From JBHHZM01 sp046758065 (GTDB lineage: Bacteria; Pseudomonadota; Alphaproteobacteria; JAAXGF01), in contig JBHHZM010000108.1 of NCBI GenBank assembly GCA_046758065.1, positions 1-10,251 of the forward strand: a stretch of 10,251 nt of DNA. Reading direction: 5' to 3'. The stretch's first letter is position 1, and every line of letters begins with the position of its first letter. Below the pieces are notes generated by a model. It ran no database searches. It was given only the letters and a program-made list of their open reading frames with translations, and was not told the DNA's origin. This document shows, piece by piece, positions 1 through 7,180 of the stretch. Position numbers and translations under genes: made by a program.

Positions 1-1655
1 TGGCCGGTCATCAGCGCCAGCGCGATCAGGCAGCGCGCGTTGTCGGTGCCGTGGACGTGCTGCGAAACGCCCATGCCCCAGAAGATGATCGCGCGTTCGG
101 CGCGGGCGTAGCTGCGCGCCACCGTGCGCAGCGTCTCGGCGTCGACGCGGCAGATCGCGGCCATCTCCTCGGGGGGGAATTTCTTCACATGCTCGGCGAG
201 CGCCTCGAAGCCCTCGGTATGCGCCTCGACGTACTGCCGGTCGTAGAGTTTTTCCTCGACGATGACGTTCATCATGGCGTTGAGCATGGCGACGTCGGTG
301 CCGGGGGCGAACTCGAGCATATGCGTGGCGTGCGGCTTGAGCGCCTGCCCGCGCGGGTCGCAGACGATCAACGTGGCGCCGGCCTTGGCCGCGTTCTTGA
401 AGAACGTGGCGGCGACCGGGTGGTTCTCGGTCGGGTTGGCGCCGATGACGATAATGACGTCGGCCTTGAGCGCGTCGGTGAACGGCGCGGTGACTGCGCC
501 CGAGCCGATGGTTTCGAGCAGCGCCGCGACCGAGGAGGCGTGACACAGCCGCGTGCAGTGATCGACGTTGTTGGTGCCGAAGCCGGTGCGCACCAGTTTC
601 TGGACGAGATAGGCTTCCTCGTTCGAGCCCTTGGCCGAGCCGAAGCCGGCAAGCGCCCGCCCGCCGTCGCGGTCGCGGATGCGCTTCAGGCCCCCGGCCG
701 CGCGGTCGAGCGCCTCTTCCCAGCTCGCTTCGCGGAAGTGGCTTGCGGGGTCGGCGGGATCGACGTCATCGAAGGCGGACTTCGGCACGCCGTCTTTGCG
801 GATCAGCGGCCTGGTCAGGCGGTGCGGATGGCGCACGTAGTCGAAACCGAAGCGGCCCTTGACGCAGAGCCGCCCCATGTTGCCCGGTCCCTCGCGGCCT
901 TCGACGTAGAGAATATCGTTGTCCTTGAGGTTGTAGGTGATCTGGCAGCCGACGCCGCAGTAAGGGCAAATGCTGTTCACCTGCCGGTCGGCGAAGCCGT
1001 TGCGCGCGCCGTTTTCGTCGAGCAGGTTCGCCGGCATCAGCGCGCCCGTAGGGCAGGCCTGGACGCATTCGCCGCAGGCGACGCAGGTCGACGCCCCCAT
1101 CGGGTCGTCGAAGTCGAAGACCACCTTGGCTCGGGCGCCGCGGTAGGCCATGCCGATCACGTCGTTGACCTGGGATTCGCGGCAGGCGCGCACGCAGCGC
1201 GTGCAGTGGATGCAGGCGTCGAGGTTGACCGCCATCGCCGGGTGGCTCGAATCGGCGGCCGGCGCTTCGCGCCGCGGGTAACGGCTCGAAAGCTGGCCCA
1301 TGGCCTCGGCCCAGTGCCACAGCTCCGACTGCGGATCGTGGGCGCTTTCCCGGGCCGGCTGGTCGGCGAGCAGCAGCTCCATCACCATTTTGCGCGCGCT
1401 CTCGGCGCGGGAGGTGTCGGTCTTCACCACCATGCCCGGGGTCGGTCGGTGGATGCAGGAGGCGGCGAGCGTCCGCTCGCCCTCGATCTCGACCATGCAC
1501 ACCCGGCAGTTGCCGTCCGCCCGGTAGGTCGCTGCGGTGGAATAGCAGAGGTGCGGGATTTCAACGCCCTCGCGGACGGCGACCTGCCAGATGGTTTCGC
1601 CGGGCTCGGCGGCGACCTCTCGGCCGTCGAGGGTGAAGACGATTCCGTCGGTCAT
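1..1655 (-). CDS. fdhA: NAD-dependent formate dehydrogenase, alpha (catalytic, bis-MGD) subunit, 3' end outside window
   Basis: Catalytic subunit that oxidises formate to CO2 at a Mo or W bis-molybdopterin guanine dinucleotide centre and passes electrons through Fe-S clusters to the NAD-reducing beta subunit; cytoplasmic, with no signal peptide. Visible in 551 residues: an N-terminal [2Fe-2S] ferredoxin-like domain with Cys37, 50, 53 and 67; a 2x[4Fe-4S] domain with CxxCxxCxxxC at 148-158 and 191-201; a [4Fe-4S] motif next to the cofactor (Cys230, 233, 237, 264); then the start of the molybdopterin oxidoreductase fold. The active site reads HCTRLCH, with Cys371 (TGT codon 543-545) and His372, so the enzyme uses cysteine rather than selenocysteine. 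Residues 68-147 contain no cysteine, so the His-Cys3 cluster seen in NuoG-like relatives is absent. The ATG at 1655 overlaps the fdhB stop as ATGA, implying translational coupling. Family members run to roughly 900-1000 residues, so about 40 percent lies off the left edge. Metal identity cannot be read from sequence. Confidence 0.95.
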   Translation of the reverse strand, partial: MTDGIVFTLDGREVAAEPGETIWQVAVREGVEIPHLCYSTAATYRADGNCRVCMVEIEGERTLAASCIHRPTPGMVVKTDTSRAESARKMVMELLLADQPARESAHDPQSELWHWAEAMGQLSSRYPRREAPAADSSHPAMAVNLDACIHCTRCVRACRESQVNDVIGMAYRGARAKVVFDFDDPMGASTCVACGECVQACPTGALMPANLLDENGARNGFADRQVNSICPYCGVGCQITYNLKDNDILYVEGREGPGNMGRLCVKGRFGFDYVRHPHRLTRPLIRKDGVPKSAFDDVDPADPASHFREASWEEALDRAAGGLKRIRDRDGGRALAGFGSAKGSNEEAYLVQKLVRTGFGTNNVDHCTRLCHASSVAALLETIGSGAVTAPFTDALKADVIIVIGANPTENHPVAATFFKNAAKAGATLIVCDPRGQALKPHATHMLEFAPGTDVAMLNAMMNVIVEEKLYDRQYVEAHTEGFEALAEHVKKFPPEEMAAICRVDAETLRTVARSYARAERAIIFWGMGVSQHVHGTDNARCLIALALMTG

Positions 1656-3355
1656 GCGAGGTCCTCCCGGAAATGCTTGAGAACCATCAACAGCGGGTTG
1701 GGCGCGGCCTGGCCGAGTCCGCAGATCGAGGCGTCCATCATGGCCGCCGAAAGCTCCCTGAGCAGCCCTTCGTCCCACTCGGGCCGGGCCATCAGCACCA
1801 CCGCCTTTTCGGCGCCGACCCGGCAGGGGGTGCACTGGCCGCAGCTCTCGTCTTCGAAGAAGCGCATCAGATTGCGCGCGACGTCGCGCATGTCGTCGTG
1901 GTCGGAGAGCACGACGATCGCCGCCGAGCCGATGAAACAGCCGTGGGGCTGCAGCGTGTCGAAGTCGAGCGGCACGTCGCCGAGAGCGGCGGGCAGGATG
2001 CCGCCCGAGGCGCCGCCCGGCAGGTAGCCCTTGAACTCGTGGCCGTCGGCCATGCCGCCGCAGTACTCGTCGATCAGTTGGCGGACGGTGATACCGGCGG
2101 GGGCGAGCTTGACGCCGGGGTCTTTCACCCGGCCCGAAACCGAGAAGCTGCGCAGGCCCTTGCGCCCGTTGCGACCGTGGCCGGCGAACCACTCGGCGCC
2201 TTTTTCGACGATGTCGCGCACCCAGTAGACGGTCTCGACGTTGTGAATCAGCGTCGGCCGGCCGAACAGACCGACCTGGGTTGGGAAGGGCGGGCGATGG
2301 CGCGGCAGGCCGCGCTTGCCCTCGATGCTTTCCATCATCGCGCCTTCCTCGCCGCAGATGTAGGCGCCGGCGCCGCGCCTCAGATGGATGCGGGTCGCCG
2401 CCGCGAGACCCTCCGCCTCGATCGCCGCGATCTCGCGCGCGAGGACCTCGCGCACGCCGGGGTACTCGTCGCGCAGATAGATGTAGACGTCGGTCGCCTC
2501 CACCACCCAGGCGGCGACCAGCATTCCTTCGAGGCAGCGGTGCGGATCGCTCTCCATGTAGTAGCGGTCCTTGAAGGTGCCGGGCTCGCCCTCGTCGGCG
2601 TTGATCGCCATCAGGCGCGGCGCCGCTTCCTGACGCACGAAACGCCACTTGCGGCCCGCCGGGAACCCGGCGCCGCCGAGGCCGCGCAAACCCGAGGCCT
2701 CCATCGCCTCGATCAGCTCGTCCGCCTTGCGCCGGCCCGCGAGGCAGTCGCGCAGCAGCGCGTAGCCGCCCGTTTCCACGTAGGCCGCGTAGTCGACGTA
2801 GGGCGGAATGTCGGGAGCATGATCGCCGTTTGCCGCAAGCCCGGCCACCGCTTCCACGCTGGCGGGCGCGAGATGGCGATGGCCGACCTCGACCGCCGGG
2901 GCGCAGTCGCAGCGGCCCATGCAGGGGGCGCGAACGACGCGAACCCCGGGTCCGAGCCGCGACGCCAGTGTCGCGAGCAGGTCGCGCGCGCCCGCCATCT
3001 CGCAGCTCAGGCTGTCGCAGACGCGCACGGTGAGCGGCGGCGGCGGGGTCTCGCCCTCCTTGATCACGTCGAAATGGGCGTAAAAGCTGGCGACCTCGTA
3101 GACCTCGGCCATGGGCAGGCGCATTTCCTCCGCCAGCGCCCTGAGATGGGCGGCCGAGAGGTGGCGATAGGCGTCCTGGATCAGATGGAGATGCTCGATC
3201 AGCAGGTCGCGACGCCGGGGACGGTCGCCGAGCAGCGCGGCGACCTCGGCCCGCGCCGTTGCCTCGGGTTGACGGCCGCGCCCCTCGATCCTGGTTTTGC
3301 GCTTGCTCGACCCGGGATGACGAAACCTGTGGACTTCCGATCCGACCTCCGACAT
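1652..3355 (-). CDS. fdhB: NAD-dependent formate dehydrogenase, beta subunit (NuoE-NuoF fusion)
   Basis: Diaphorase subunit that takes electrons from FdhA and reduces NAD+ through FMN. It is 567 residues long and fuses two proteins that are separate in Fds-type enzymes and complex I. Residues about 35-170 are NuoE/FdsG-like, with a [2Fe-2S] site at Cys113, 118, 145 and 149. Residues about 185-567 are NuoF/FdsB-like: the glycine-rich segment GLGGAGFPAGRKW (225-237) and the NxDEGEPGTFKDR segment (252-264) bind FMN and NADH, GAGAYICGEE begins at 328, and the C-terminal [4Fe-4S] ligands are Cys505, 508, 511 and 545. Length and fusion match the beta subunit of M. extorquens formate dehydrogenase 1. 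I chose ATG at 3355 because it gives an MSE start like that protein, with an AGG nine bases upstream. A TTG at 3364 would add three residues. The stop overlaps the fdhA start. Confidence 0.95.
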   Translation of the reverse strand: MSEVGSEVHRFRHPGSSKRKTRIEGRGRQPEATARAEVAALLGDRPRRRDLLIEHLHLIQDAYRHLSAAHLRALAEEMRLPMAEVYEVASFYAHFDVIKEGETPPPPLTVRVCDSLSCEMAGARDLLATLASRLGPGVRVVRAPCMGRCDCAPAVEVGHRHLAPASVEAVAGLAANGDHAPDIPPYVDYAAYVETGGYALLRDCLAGRRKADELIEAMEASGLRGLGGAGFPAGRKWRFVRQEAAPRLMAINADEGEPGTFKDRYYMESDPHRCLEGMLVAAWVVEATDVYIYLRDEYPGVREVLAREIAAIEAEGLAAATRIHLRRGAGAYICGEEGAMMESIEGKRGLPRHRPPFPTQVGLFGRPTLIHNVETVYWVRDIVEKGAEWFAGHGRNGRKGLRSFSVSGRVKDPGVKLAPAGITVRQLIDEYCGGMADGHEFKGYLPGGASGGILPAALGDVPLDFDTLQPHGCFIGSAAIVVLSDHDDMRDVARNLMRFFEDESCGQCTPCRVGAEKAVVLMARPEWDEGLLRELSAAMMDASICGLGQAAPNPLLMVLKHFREDLA

Positions 3356-3431
3356 GCCGCCCAACCTGCCTTTCCTCTCTGTCCTCCCCCGGCCCGAACC
3401 TCGCAGACTCTCAGGGATTTGTAAACGCCGT

Positions 3432-3453
3432 GCACCGCCTTCCGGCGCCGTGC
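3432..3453 (-). terminator. Possible terminator hairpin after the DUF3553 gene
   Basis: On the minus strand, one base after the stop of the DUF3553 gene, the transcript can fold into an 8-bp stem: GCAC/GTGC outside and CGCC/GGCG inside, with a two-base GG bulge and a GGAA (GNRA) tetraloop. It is followed by ACGGCG and then TTTACAAAT, not a true U-run, so intrinsic termination would be weak. It could instead be a processing or attenuation structure. Together with a TTTACA (-35-like) element just beyond it, it hints that fdhBA is transcribed separately from the small gene. This is read by eye, without an energy calculation. Confidence 0.35.
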
Positions 3454-3454
3454 C

Positions 3455-3640
3455 CTAACCGTCCGGCGCGTTCGGATCGACCACCTCGAGCGCGATACGC
3501 CGGGCGTCGATCAGGCGCTTTCCCGCATTCTCGAAGTTCACCGTCACCCGATCGCCGATCGCCGACTGAACCTGACCGATACCCCAGTCGGCGCGTCCCG
3601 GATGGCGTACGAAAACGCCGGGAACGAGGTCGTTGCGCAT
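3455..3640 (-). CDS. Small DUF3553 family protein, Tudor/SH3-like
   Basis: A 61-residue protein starting at ATG 3640, with GGAG about eight bases upstream. The sequence shows a tight pattern: PGVFVRHPGRADWGIGQVQS (7-26), then GDRVTVNFENAGKRLI (29-44). These are the alternating small, aromatic and hydrophobic positions of a five-stranded SH3/Tudor barrel, and it matches the DUF3553 family from memory. The same pattern (VxHPxxGxGxV, then VxFxxxGxKxL) occurs in RNA-polymerase-interacting Tudor-like domains, such as the C-terminus of UvrD/PcrA and the N-terminus of CarD. The function of the stand-alone protein is not established; an RNAP or nucleic-acid contact is only an inference. There is no membrane segment or cysteine. 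It is co-oriented with fdhBA but separated by about 100 bases and a hairpin, and divergent from chpT across 122 bases. Confidence 0.85.
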   Translation of the reverse strand: MRNDLVPGVFVRHPGRADWGIGQVQSAIGDRVTVNFENAGKRLIDARRIALEVVDPNAPDG

Positions 3641-3762
3641 GCCGTTTCTCCACTCGGCCGGTTTGCTGGTAAGGAATACATAACGCCGCTTTCATGATAG
3701 TACAGGCGCGCGGCGAAGACAGCCGCAAGGCGACAACCGGTGACAGGCACGAAAGGGGAACG
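3641..3762. promoter_or_regulatory. Divergent intergenic region (DUF3553 gene / chpT)
   Basis: This 122-base gap must carry start signals for the minus-strand DUF3553 gene and the plus-strand chpT. Its centre (about 3661-3702) is clearly more AT-rich than the surrounding genes, as expected for promoter DNA. I could not find a -35/-10 pair with convincing spacing on either strand, so no specific promoter is claimed. The chpT ribosome site is GAAAGGGG just before the ATG at 3763. Confidence 0.5.
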
Positions 3763-4407
3763 ATGGAAGATCTCAGGCTGGCGGCGCTTCTCTGTACGCG
3801 CCTGTGTCACGATCTGGTCGGGCCGGTCGGCGCGATCAACAATGGACTCGAATTGCTCGCCGAGCCGGGCGCCGGGAGCGACGACGACGTCGTCCGGCTG
3901 ATCCGGCAGAGCGCCGGGGAAACCGCCCGGCGGCTCCAGTACTTCCGCGCCGCTTACGGTCTCCCGGCAGGCTCGGGAAAACAGCGTGCCCTCGACCGCG
4001 CCCGCGAACTCGCCGGAAGCTTCTTCGCCGAGGGCAAGCTCGCACTCGACTGGCCCGAGGCGCCCGGGACCGCGCCCGCCGCCGAAGAAGACTGTGCGCA
4101 ACTCATCCTCAACCTGCTGCTCTGCGCTTCGGAGACCCTGCCCCGGGGCGGCCGTCTCGCGGTGCGCTGTGAGCCGGCCGGCGACGGTTTCACCCTCTCG
4201 GTCGATGCCAGCGGCCCGGCGATCAAGATCGACGCGGGCCTGCGCTCCGGCCTCGCCGGCGACCGAGAGATCGCCGCACTGGGACCGCGAGAGGTCCAGC
4301 CGCATTTCACGTTCCATCTGGCGAAGACGTTGGGTGCCAGCCTCGAACTGACGCAGCCGACGGACGAGTCGACGCGAATCTGTGCAAGAACCGCCTCCAC
4401 GGGTTGA
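3763..4407 (+). CDS. chpT: Histidine phosphotransferase ChpT-like (HPTransfase, DUF2328)
   Basis: A 214-residue protein of the ChpT family. In Caulobacter, ChpT is a dimeric cytoplasmic phosphotransferase with a histidine-kinase-like fold that moves phosphate from the hybrid kinase CckA to the response regulators CtrA and CpdR. The phospho-acceptor helix is obvious: LCHDLVGPVGAINNGLELL at 14-32, with His16 in the family HD(L/I)xxPVGAI context. The rest resembles a degenerate ATPase-like domain without the glycine boxes needed for ATP binding, and ends with the family segment LAKTLGASLEL. Length is normal for the family. I preferred ATG 3763 over an in-frame ATG at 3694, because the AG-rich GAAAGGGG sits just upstream and the extra 23 residues do not look conserved. 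It is divergent from the DUF3553 gene and 136 bases before cheA. The ctrA fragment at the right edge supports the assignment. Confidence 0.92.
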   Translation: MEDLRLAALLCTRLCHDLVGPVGAINNGLELLAEPGAGSDDDVVRLIRQSAGETARRLQYFRAAYGLPAGSGKQRALDRARELAGSFFAEGKLALDWPEAPGTAPAAEEDCAQLILNLLLCASETLPRGGRLAVRCEPAGDGFTLSVDASGPAIKIDAGLRSGLAGDREIAALGPREVQPHFTFHLAKTLGASLELTQPTDESTRICARTASTG

Positions 4408-4442
4408 ATCCCTGCGGCCCCGTTTCCGCTTTCGCAGCGCAC

Positions 4443-4458
4443 TTTATAGCTTGTTAAC
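4443..4458 (+). promoter_or_regulatory. Candidate CtrA-binding box upstream of cheA
   Basis: The sequence reads TTTA, seven bases, then TTAAC. The established CtrA consensus in alphaproteobacteria is TTAA-N7-TTAA(C), so there is one mismatch, in the first half-site, and the spacing is exact. It lies 86 bases before the cheA start, in the only sizeable gap ahead of the chemotaxis operon. CtrA itself is encoded at the right edge of the window. In CtrA-activated promoters the box overlaps the -35 region, but I do not see a clear -10 at the expected distance. Binding is inferred, not shown. Confidence 0.5.
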
Positions 4459-4502
4459 CAGCCGCGCGCATTCTTGGCGATCAGCATGAACAAGCGCAGA
4501 AA

Positions 4503-4519
4503 ACGGGGAGAATCCCTGT
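4503..4519 (+). other. Small stem-loop in the cheA leader
   Basis: ACGGGGA (4503-4509) can pair with TCCCTGT (4513-4519) around a GAA triloop, giving seven pairs including one G-U. It ends 24 bases before the cheA ATG and does not cover the GGGAG ribosome site at 4532-4536. It may be fortuitous; no known regulator of this shape is recognised. Confidence 0.2.
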
Positions 4520-4543
4520 CTGCCGTGTCGTGGGAGAGCGCCG

Positions 4544-7180
4544 ATGGACGACCTGCTGCGGGAGTTCCTCACGGAAACGGGCGAGGGCATAGCCCTACTC
4601 GATGTCGAGCTGGTCAAGCTCGAAAAGAATCCCAGCGATCCCGGGCTGCTGGGAGAGATTTTCCGCGTCGTCCACACCATCAAGGGCACCTGCGGGTTTC
4701 TCGGTCTGCCGCGTCTCGAGGCGGTCGCCCATGCGGCCGAGGAAGTGCTCGGCAGGTTTCGCGCCGGCGAACTCCCGGTGACCGAAGACGCGGTCTCGCT
4801 GATTCTCGAATCGCTCGACTGCATCAAGGGCATCCTTGGCGTCCTCGAAGATACCGAAGCGGAGCCGCCGGGCGAGGACAAGGAGCTGATCGCCCGCCTC
4901 AACGCCTACGCCGAATCCGCGGACGTCGGGGAGGCTGAAACAGCCGAGCCCGAGAGCGCCGCCGAGACCGCCCATGACGAGCCGCCGGCCGGTGCGGAAC
5001 AACGACCGGTCGAAGACGCGGGCGCGCCGGGCGAACCCGCGCCGGCGATGGATGCGCCGCCCACAGCGCCGGCGCCGGCCGAAAAGCCGGCCGCCGCGAC
5101 CAACAAACCCCGGAAACAGGAACCCTCGCTCGCCAGTCAAAGCATCCGCGTCGGTGTCGAGTTGCTCGAACACCTCATGACCATGGTCAGCGAACTGGTG
5201 TTGACCCGCAACCAGCTCCTGCAAATGGTTCGCGGGCAGATCGACAACGAGTTCGACGCCCCCCTGCAGCGCCTTAGTCACGTGACCACGGAATTGCAGG
5301 AAGGGGTGATGAAGACCCGCATGCAGCCGATCGGCAACGCCTGGGCGAAGCTCCCGCGGATCGTGCGCGACCTCTCGGTCGAACTCGGCAAGAAGATCGA
5401 GCTCAAGATGCTTGGTGCCGAGACCGAACTCGACCGCCAGGTCCTCGAACTGATCAAGGATCCGCTTACCCATATGGTGCGCAACTCGGCCGACCATGGC
5501 CTCGAACCGCCCGACGAGCGCAAGGCGGCGGGCAAGGACGAGACCGGCGAGATCACGCTCAACGCCTATCACGAAGGCGGCCATATCGTCATCGAAATTT
5601 CCGATGACGGCAAAGGGCTCGATCCCGAAAAGCTCAAGGCGAATGCGATCGAGAAGGGGCTCGCCGGCAAGGCGGAGCTCGCGGCGATGTCGGATCAGCA
5701 GCTCCTTCAGTTGATCTTGAGGCCGGGGTTCTCGACCGCGACGAAGGTGACCAACGTCTCGGGCCGCGGCGTCGGCATGGACGTGGTGAGAACCAACGTC
5801 GAGAAAATCGGCGGCACCATCGAGCTCAGCTCGGCCCTCGGAAAAGGAACCACCCTCGTCATCAAGATTCCGCTGACGCTGGCCATCGTTTCGGCGCTGA
5901 TCGTCGAATGCCGGGGCGAGCGTTTCGCCATTCCCCAGATCAGCGTCGTCGAACTGGTGCGCGCGTCGGCCAATTCCGGACACGCAGTGGAAAGCGTCAA
6001 CGGTACGCCGGTGCTTCGCCTGCGCGACCGGCTGCTGCCGCTGATCTCGCTGTCGCGAATTCTCGGGATCGGGGATGACGACGAAGATATTTCCCGCGAC
6101 GCCGAGACCTTCATCGTCGTTTCCCAGATTGGCACCCACAGTTTTGGCCTCATTGTCGATCAGGTGTTCGATACCGAGGAGATCGTGGTCAAACCGGTTG
6201 CGCCGATGCTGCGGGACATCGGCGTCTATTCGGGCAACACCATTCTGGGCGACGGCAGCATCGTCATGATCCTCGACATGAATGGCATCGCCGCCGTCGC
6301 CACCCAGACGGGCATGGCGGGCGACCGCGAGGACGAGGCGACCACGAGGCACGAAACCGCCTCGCACGATTCGGTCTCGTTCCTGGTTTTCCGTGCCGGA
6401 GATGACACGCCGAAGGCGGTGCCGCTTGCCCTCGTCGCGCGGTTGGAGGAAATCGAGCGCCGAAACATCGAGCGATCCGATGGAAAGCCGGTGGTCCAGT
6501 ACCGCGAACAGTTGATGCCGCTGATTTGCGTCGACCCTTGCCAGGCGCTTGACGGAGAGGGCAAGACGGCGGTGGTGGTGTTCTCGGACCGTGACCGCTC
6601 CATGGGTCTGGTGGTCGACGAGATCATCGACATCGTCGACGAGGAGCTTTCGATCGAGCTCGCCGCGAACCGACCGGGCGTCGTCGGCAGCGCCGTCATC
6701 GCGACCAAGACGACAGACATCATCGACGCCGGCTATTACCTGACACAGGCGTTCAGCGACTGGTTCATGCGCAAGGACGATTCGACCAACGACGACGGAC
6801 ACGCCAACCTGCTGCTGGTCGACGACAGCCCGTTCTTCCGCAACATGCTGGCGCCCCTGCTGACCGCGGCCGGGTACGACGTGACCATGGCCGAGGACGG
6901 CGACAATGCGCTCAAGCTTCTTGAGACCGGCCGCGCCTTCGACATCATCGTCAGCGACATCGAAATGCCGGGCATGGACGGCTTTGCCCTTGCCCGGGCC
7001 TGTCGCAACGACGATCGCTGGAAATCGACCCCGATCGTCGCCTTGACCTCGCACACCGCGCCCGAAGATTTCGACCGCGGACGCGAGGTCGGCTTCACCG
7101 ATTACGTCGCCAAGTTCGACCGCGACGCGCTACTGACGGCATTGAGCCAGTCGCTTTCGATTACCGGAGACGCCGCGTGA
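4544..7180 (+). CDS. cheA: Hybrid chemotaxis histidine kinase CheA with two CheW-like domains and a receiver domain
   Basis: Core kinase of the chemotaxis array: it autophosphorylates under receptor control and passes phosphate to CheY and CheB. It has 878 residues. The P1/Hpt domain (about 1-105) carries His44 in VVHTIKGTCGFLG. Next is an Ala/Pro/Glu-rich linker (about 124-194) where P2 would usually lie; no P2 domain is recognisable. The dimerisation helices span about 198-265. The ATPase domain has an N box around Asn314 (RNSADHG), DDGKG at 354-358 and GRGVGMD at 407-413. The P5 CheW-like domain is about 447-580, and a second, more diverged CheW-like domain about 608-740. A C-terminal receiver (about 755-876) has Asp760/761, phospho-acceptor Asp805 and Lys857, with KF in place of the usual KP. 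GGGAG lies seven bases before the ATG. Its stop overlaps the cheW start as GTGA. Confidence 0.97.
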   Translation: MDDLLREFLTETGEGIALLDVELVKLEKNPSDPGLLGEIFRVVHTIKGTCGFLGLPRLEAVAHAAEEVLGRFRAGELPVTEDAVSLILESLDCIKGILGVLEDTEAEPPGEDKELIARLNAYAESADVGEAETAEPESAAETAHDEPPAGAEQRPVEDAGAPGEPAPAMDAPPTAPAPAEKPAAATNKPRKQEPSLASQSIRVGVELLEHLMTMVSELVLTRNQLLQMVRGQIDNEFDAPLQRLSHVTTELQEGVMKTRMQPIGNAWAKLPRIVRDLSVELGKKIELKMLGAETELDRQVLELIKDPLTHMVRNSADHGLEPPDERKAAGKDETGEITLNAYHEGGHIVIEISDDGKGLDPEKLKANAIEKGLAGKAELAAMSDQQLLQLILRPGFSTATKVTNVSGRGVGMDVVRTNVEKIGGTIELSSALGKGTTLVIKIPLTLAIVSALIVECRGERFAIPQISVVELVRASANSGHAVESVNGTPVLRLRDRLLPLISLSRILGIGDDDEDISRDAETFIVVSQIGTHSFGLIVDQVFDTEEIVVKPVAPMLRDIGVYSGNTILGDGSIVMILDMNGIAAVATQTGMAGDREDEATTRHETASHDSVSFLVFRAGDDTPKAVPLALVARLEEIERRNIERSDGKPVVQYREQLMPLICVDPCQALDGEGKTAVVVFSDRDRSMGLVVDEIIDIVDEELSIELAANRPGVVGSAVIATKTTDIIDAGYYLTQAFSDWFMRKDDSTNDDGHANLLLVDDSPFFRNMLAPLLTAAGYDVTMAEDGDNALKLLETGRAFDIIVSDIEMPGMDGFALARACRNDDRWKSTPIVALTSHTAPEDFDRGREVGFTDYVAKFDRDALLTALSQSLSITGDAA

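Noticed and set aside
543..545. Possible selenocysteine codon at the FdhA active site
   Set aside because: The minus-strand codon is TGT (Cys371), not TGA, so no recoding is needed.
51..3424. Two long plus-strand open frames (658 and 583 codons) opposite fdhA and fdhB
   Set aside because: Their products have no recognisable motifs and mirror the codon bias of the real minus-strand genes, which carry intact Fe-S, FMN and active-site residues.
3669..3683. Minus-strand TTAT-N7-TTAC in the chpT/DUF3553 gap as a second CtrA box
   Set aside because: Spacing fits, but both half-sites have a mismatch; such weak matches are expected by chance in AT-richer promoter DNA.
3694..3762. Extended chpT start at ATG 3694
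   Set aside because: The extra 23 residues are polar and unlike the family N-terminus, while ATG 3763 has an AG-rich ribosome site just upstream.
4412..4437. CTGCG/CGCAG inverted repeat after chpT as a terminator
   Set aside because: Arms of only five bases, a 16-base loop and no T-run make it too weak to call.
4900..5125. GC-rich repeats (GCCGGC-type) in the cheA linker as a repeat element
   Set aside because: They code for a low-complexity Ala/Pro/Glu linker in frame and are explained by codon choice; no regular unit length was seen.
4595..7054. An 819-codon open frame antisense to cheA
   Set aside because: It lies entirely opposite a clear CheA with all catalytic motifs, and its translation is rich in Arg, His, Asp and Gly with no recognisable domain. 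Long antisense frames are a common by-product of high-GC codon use.
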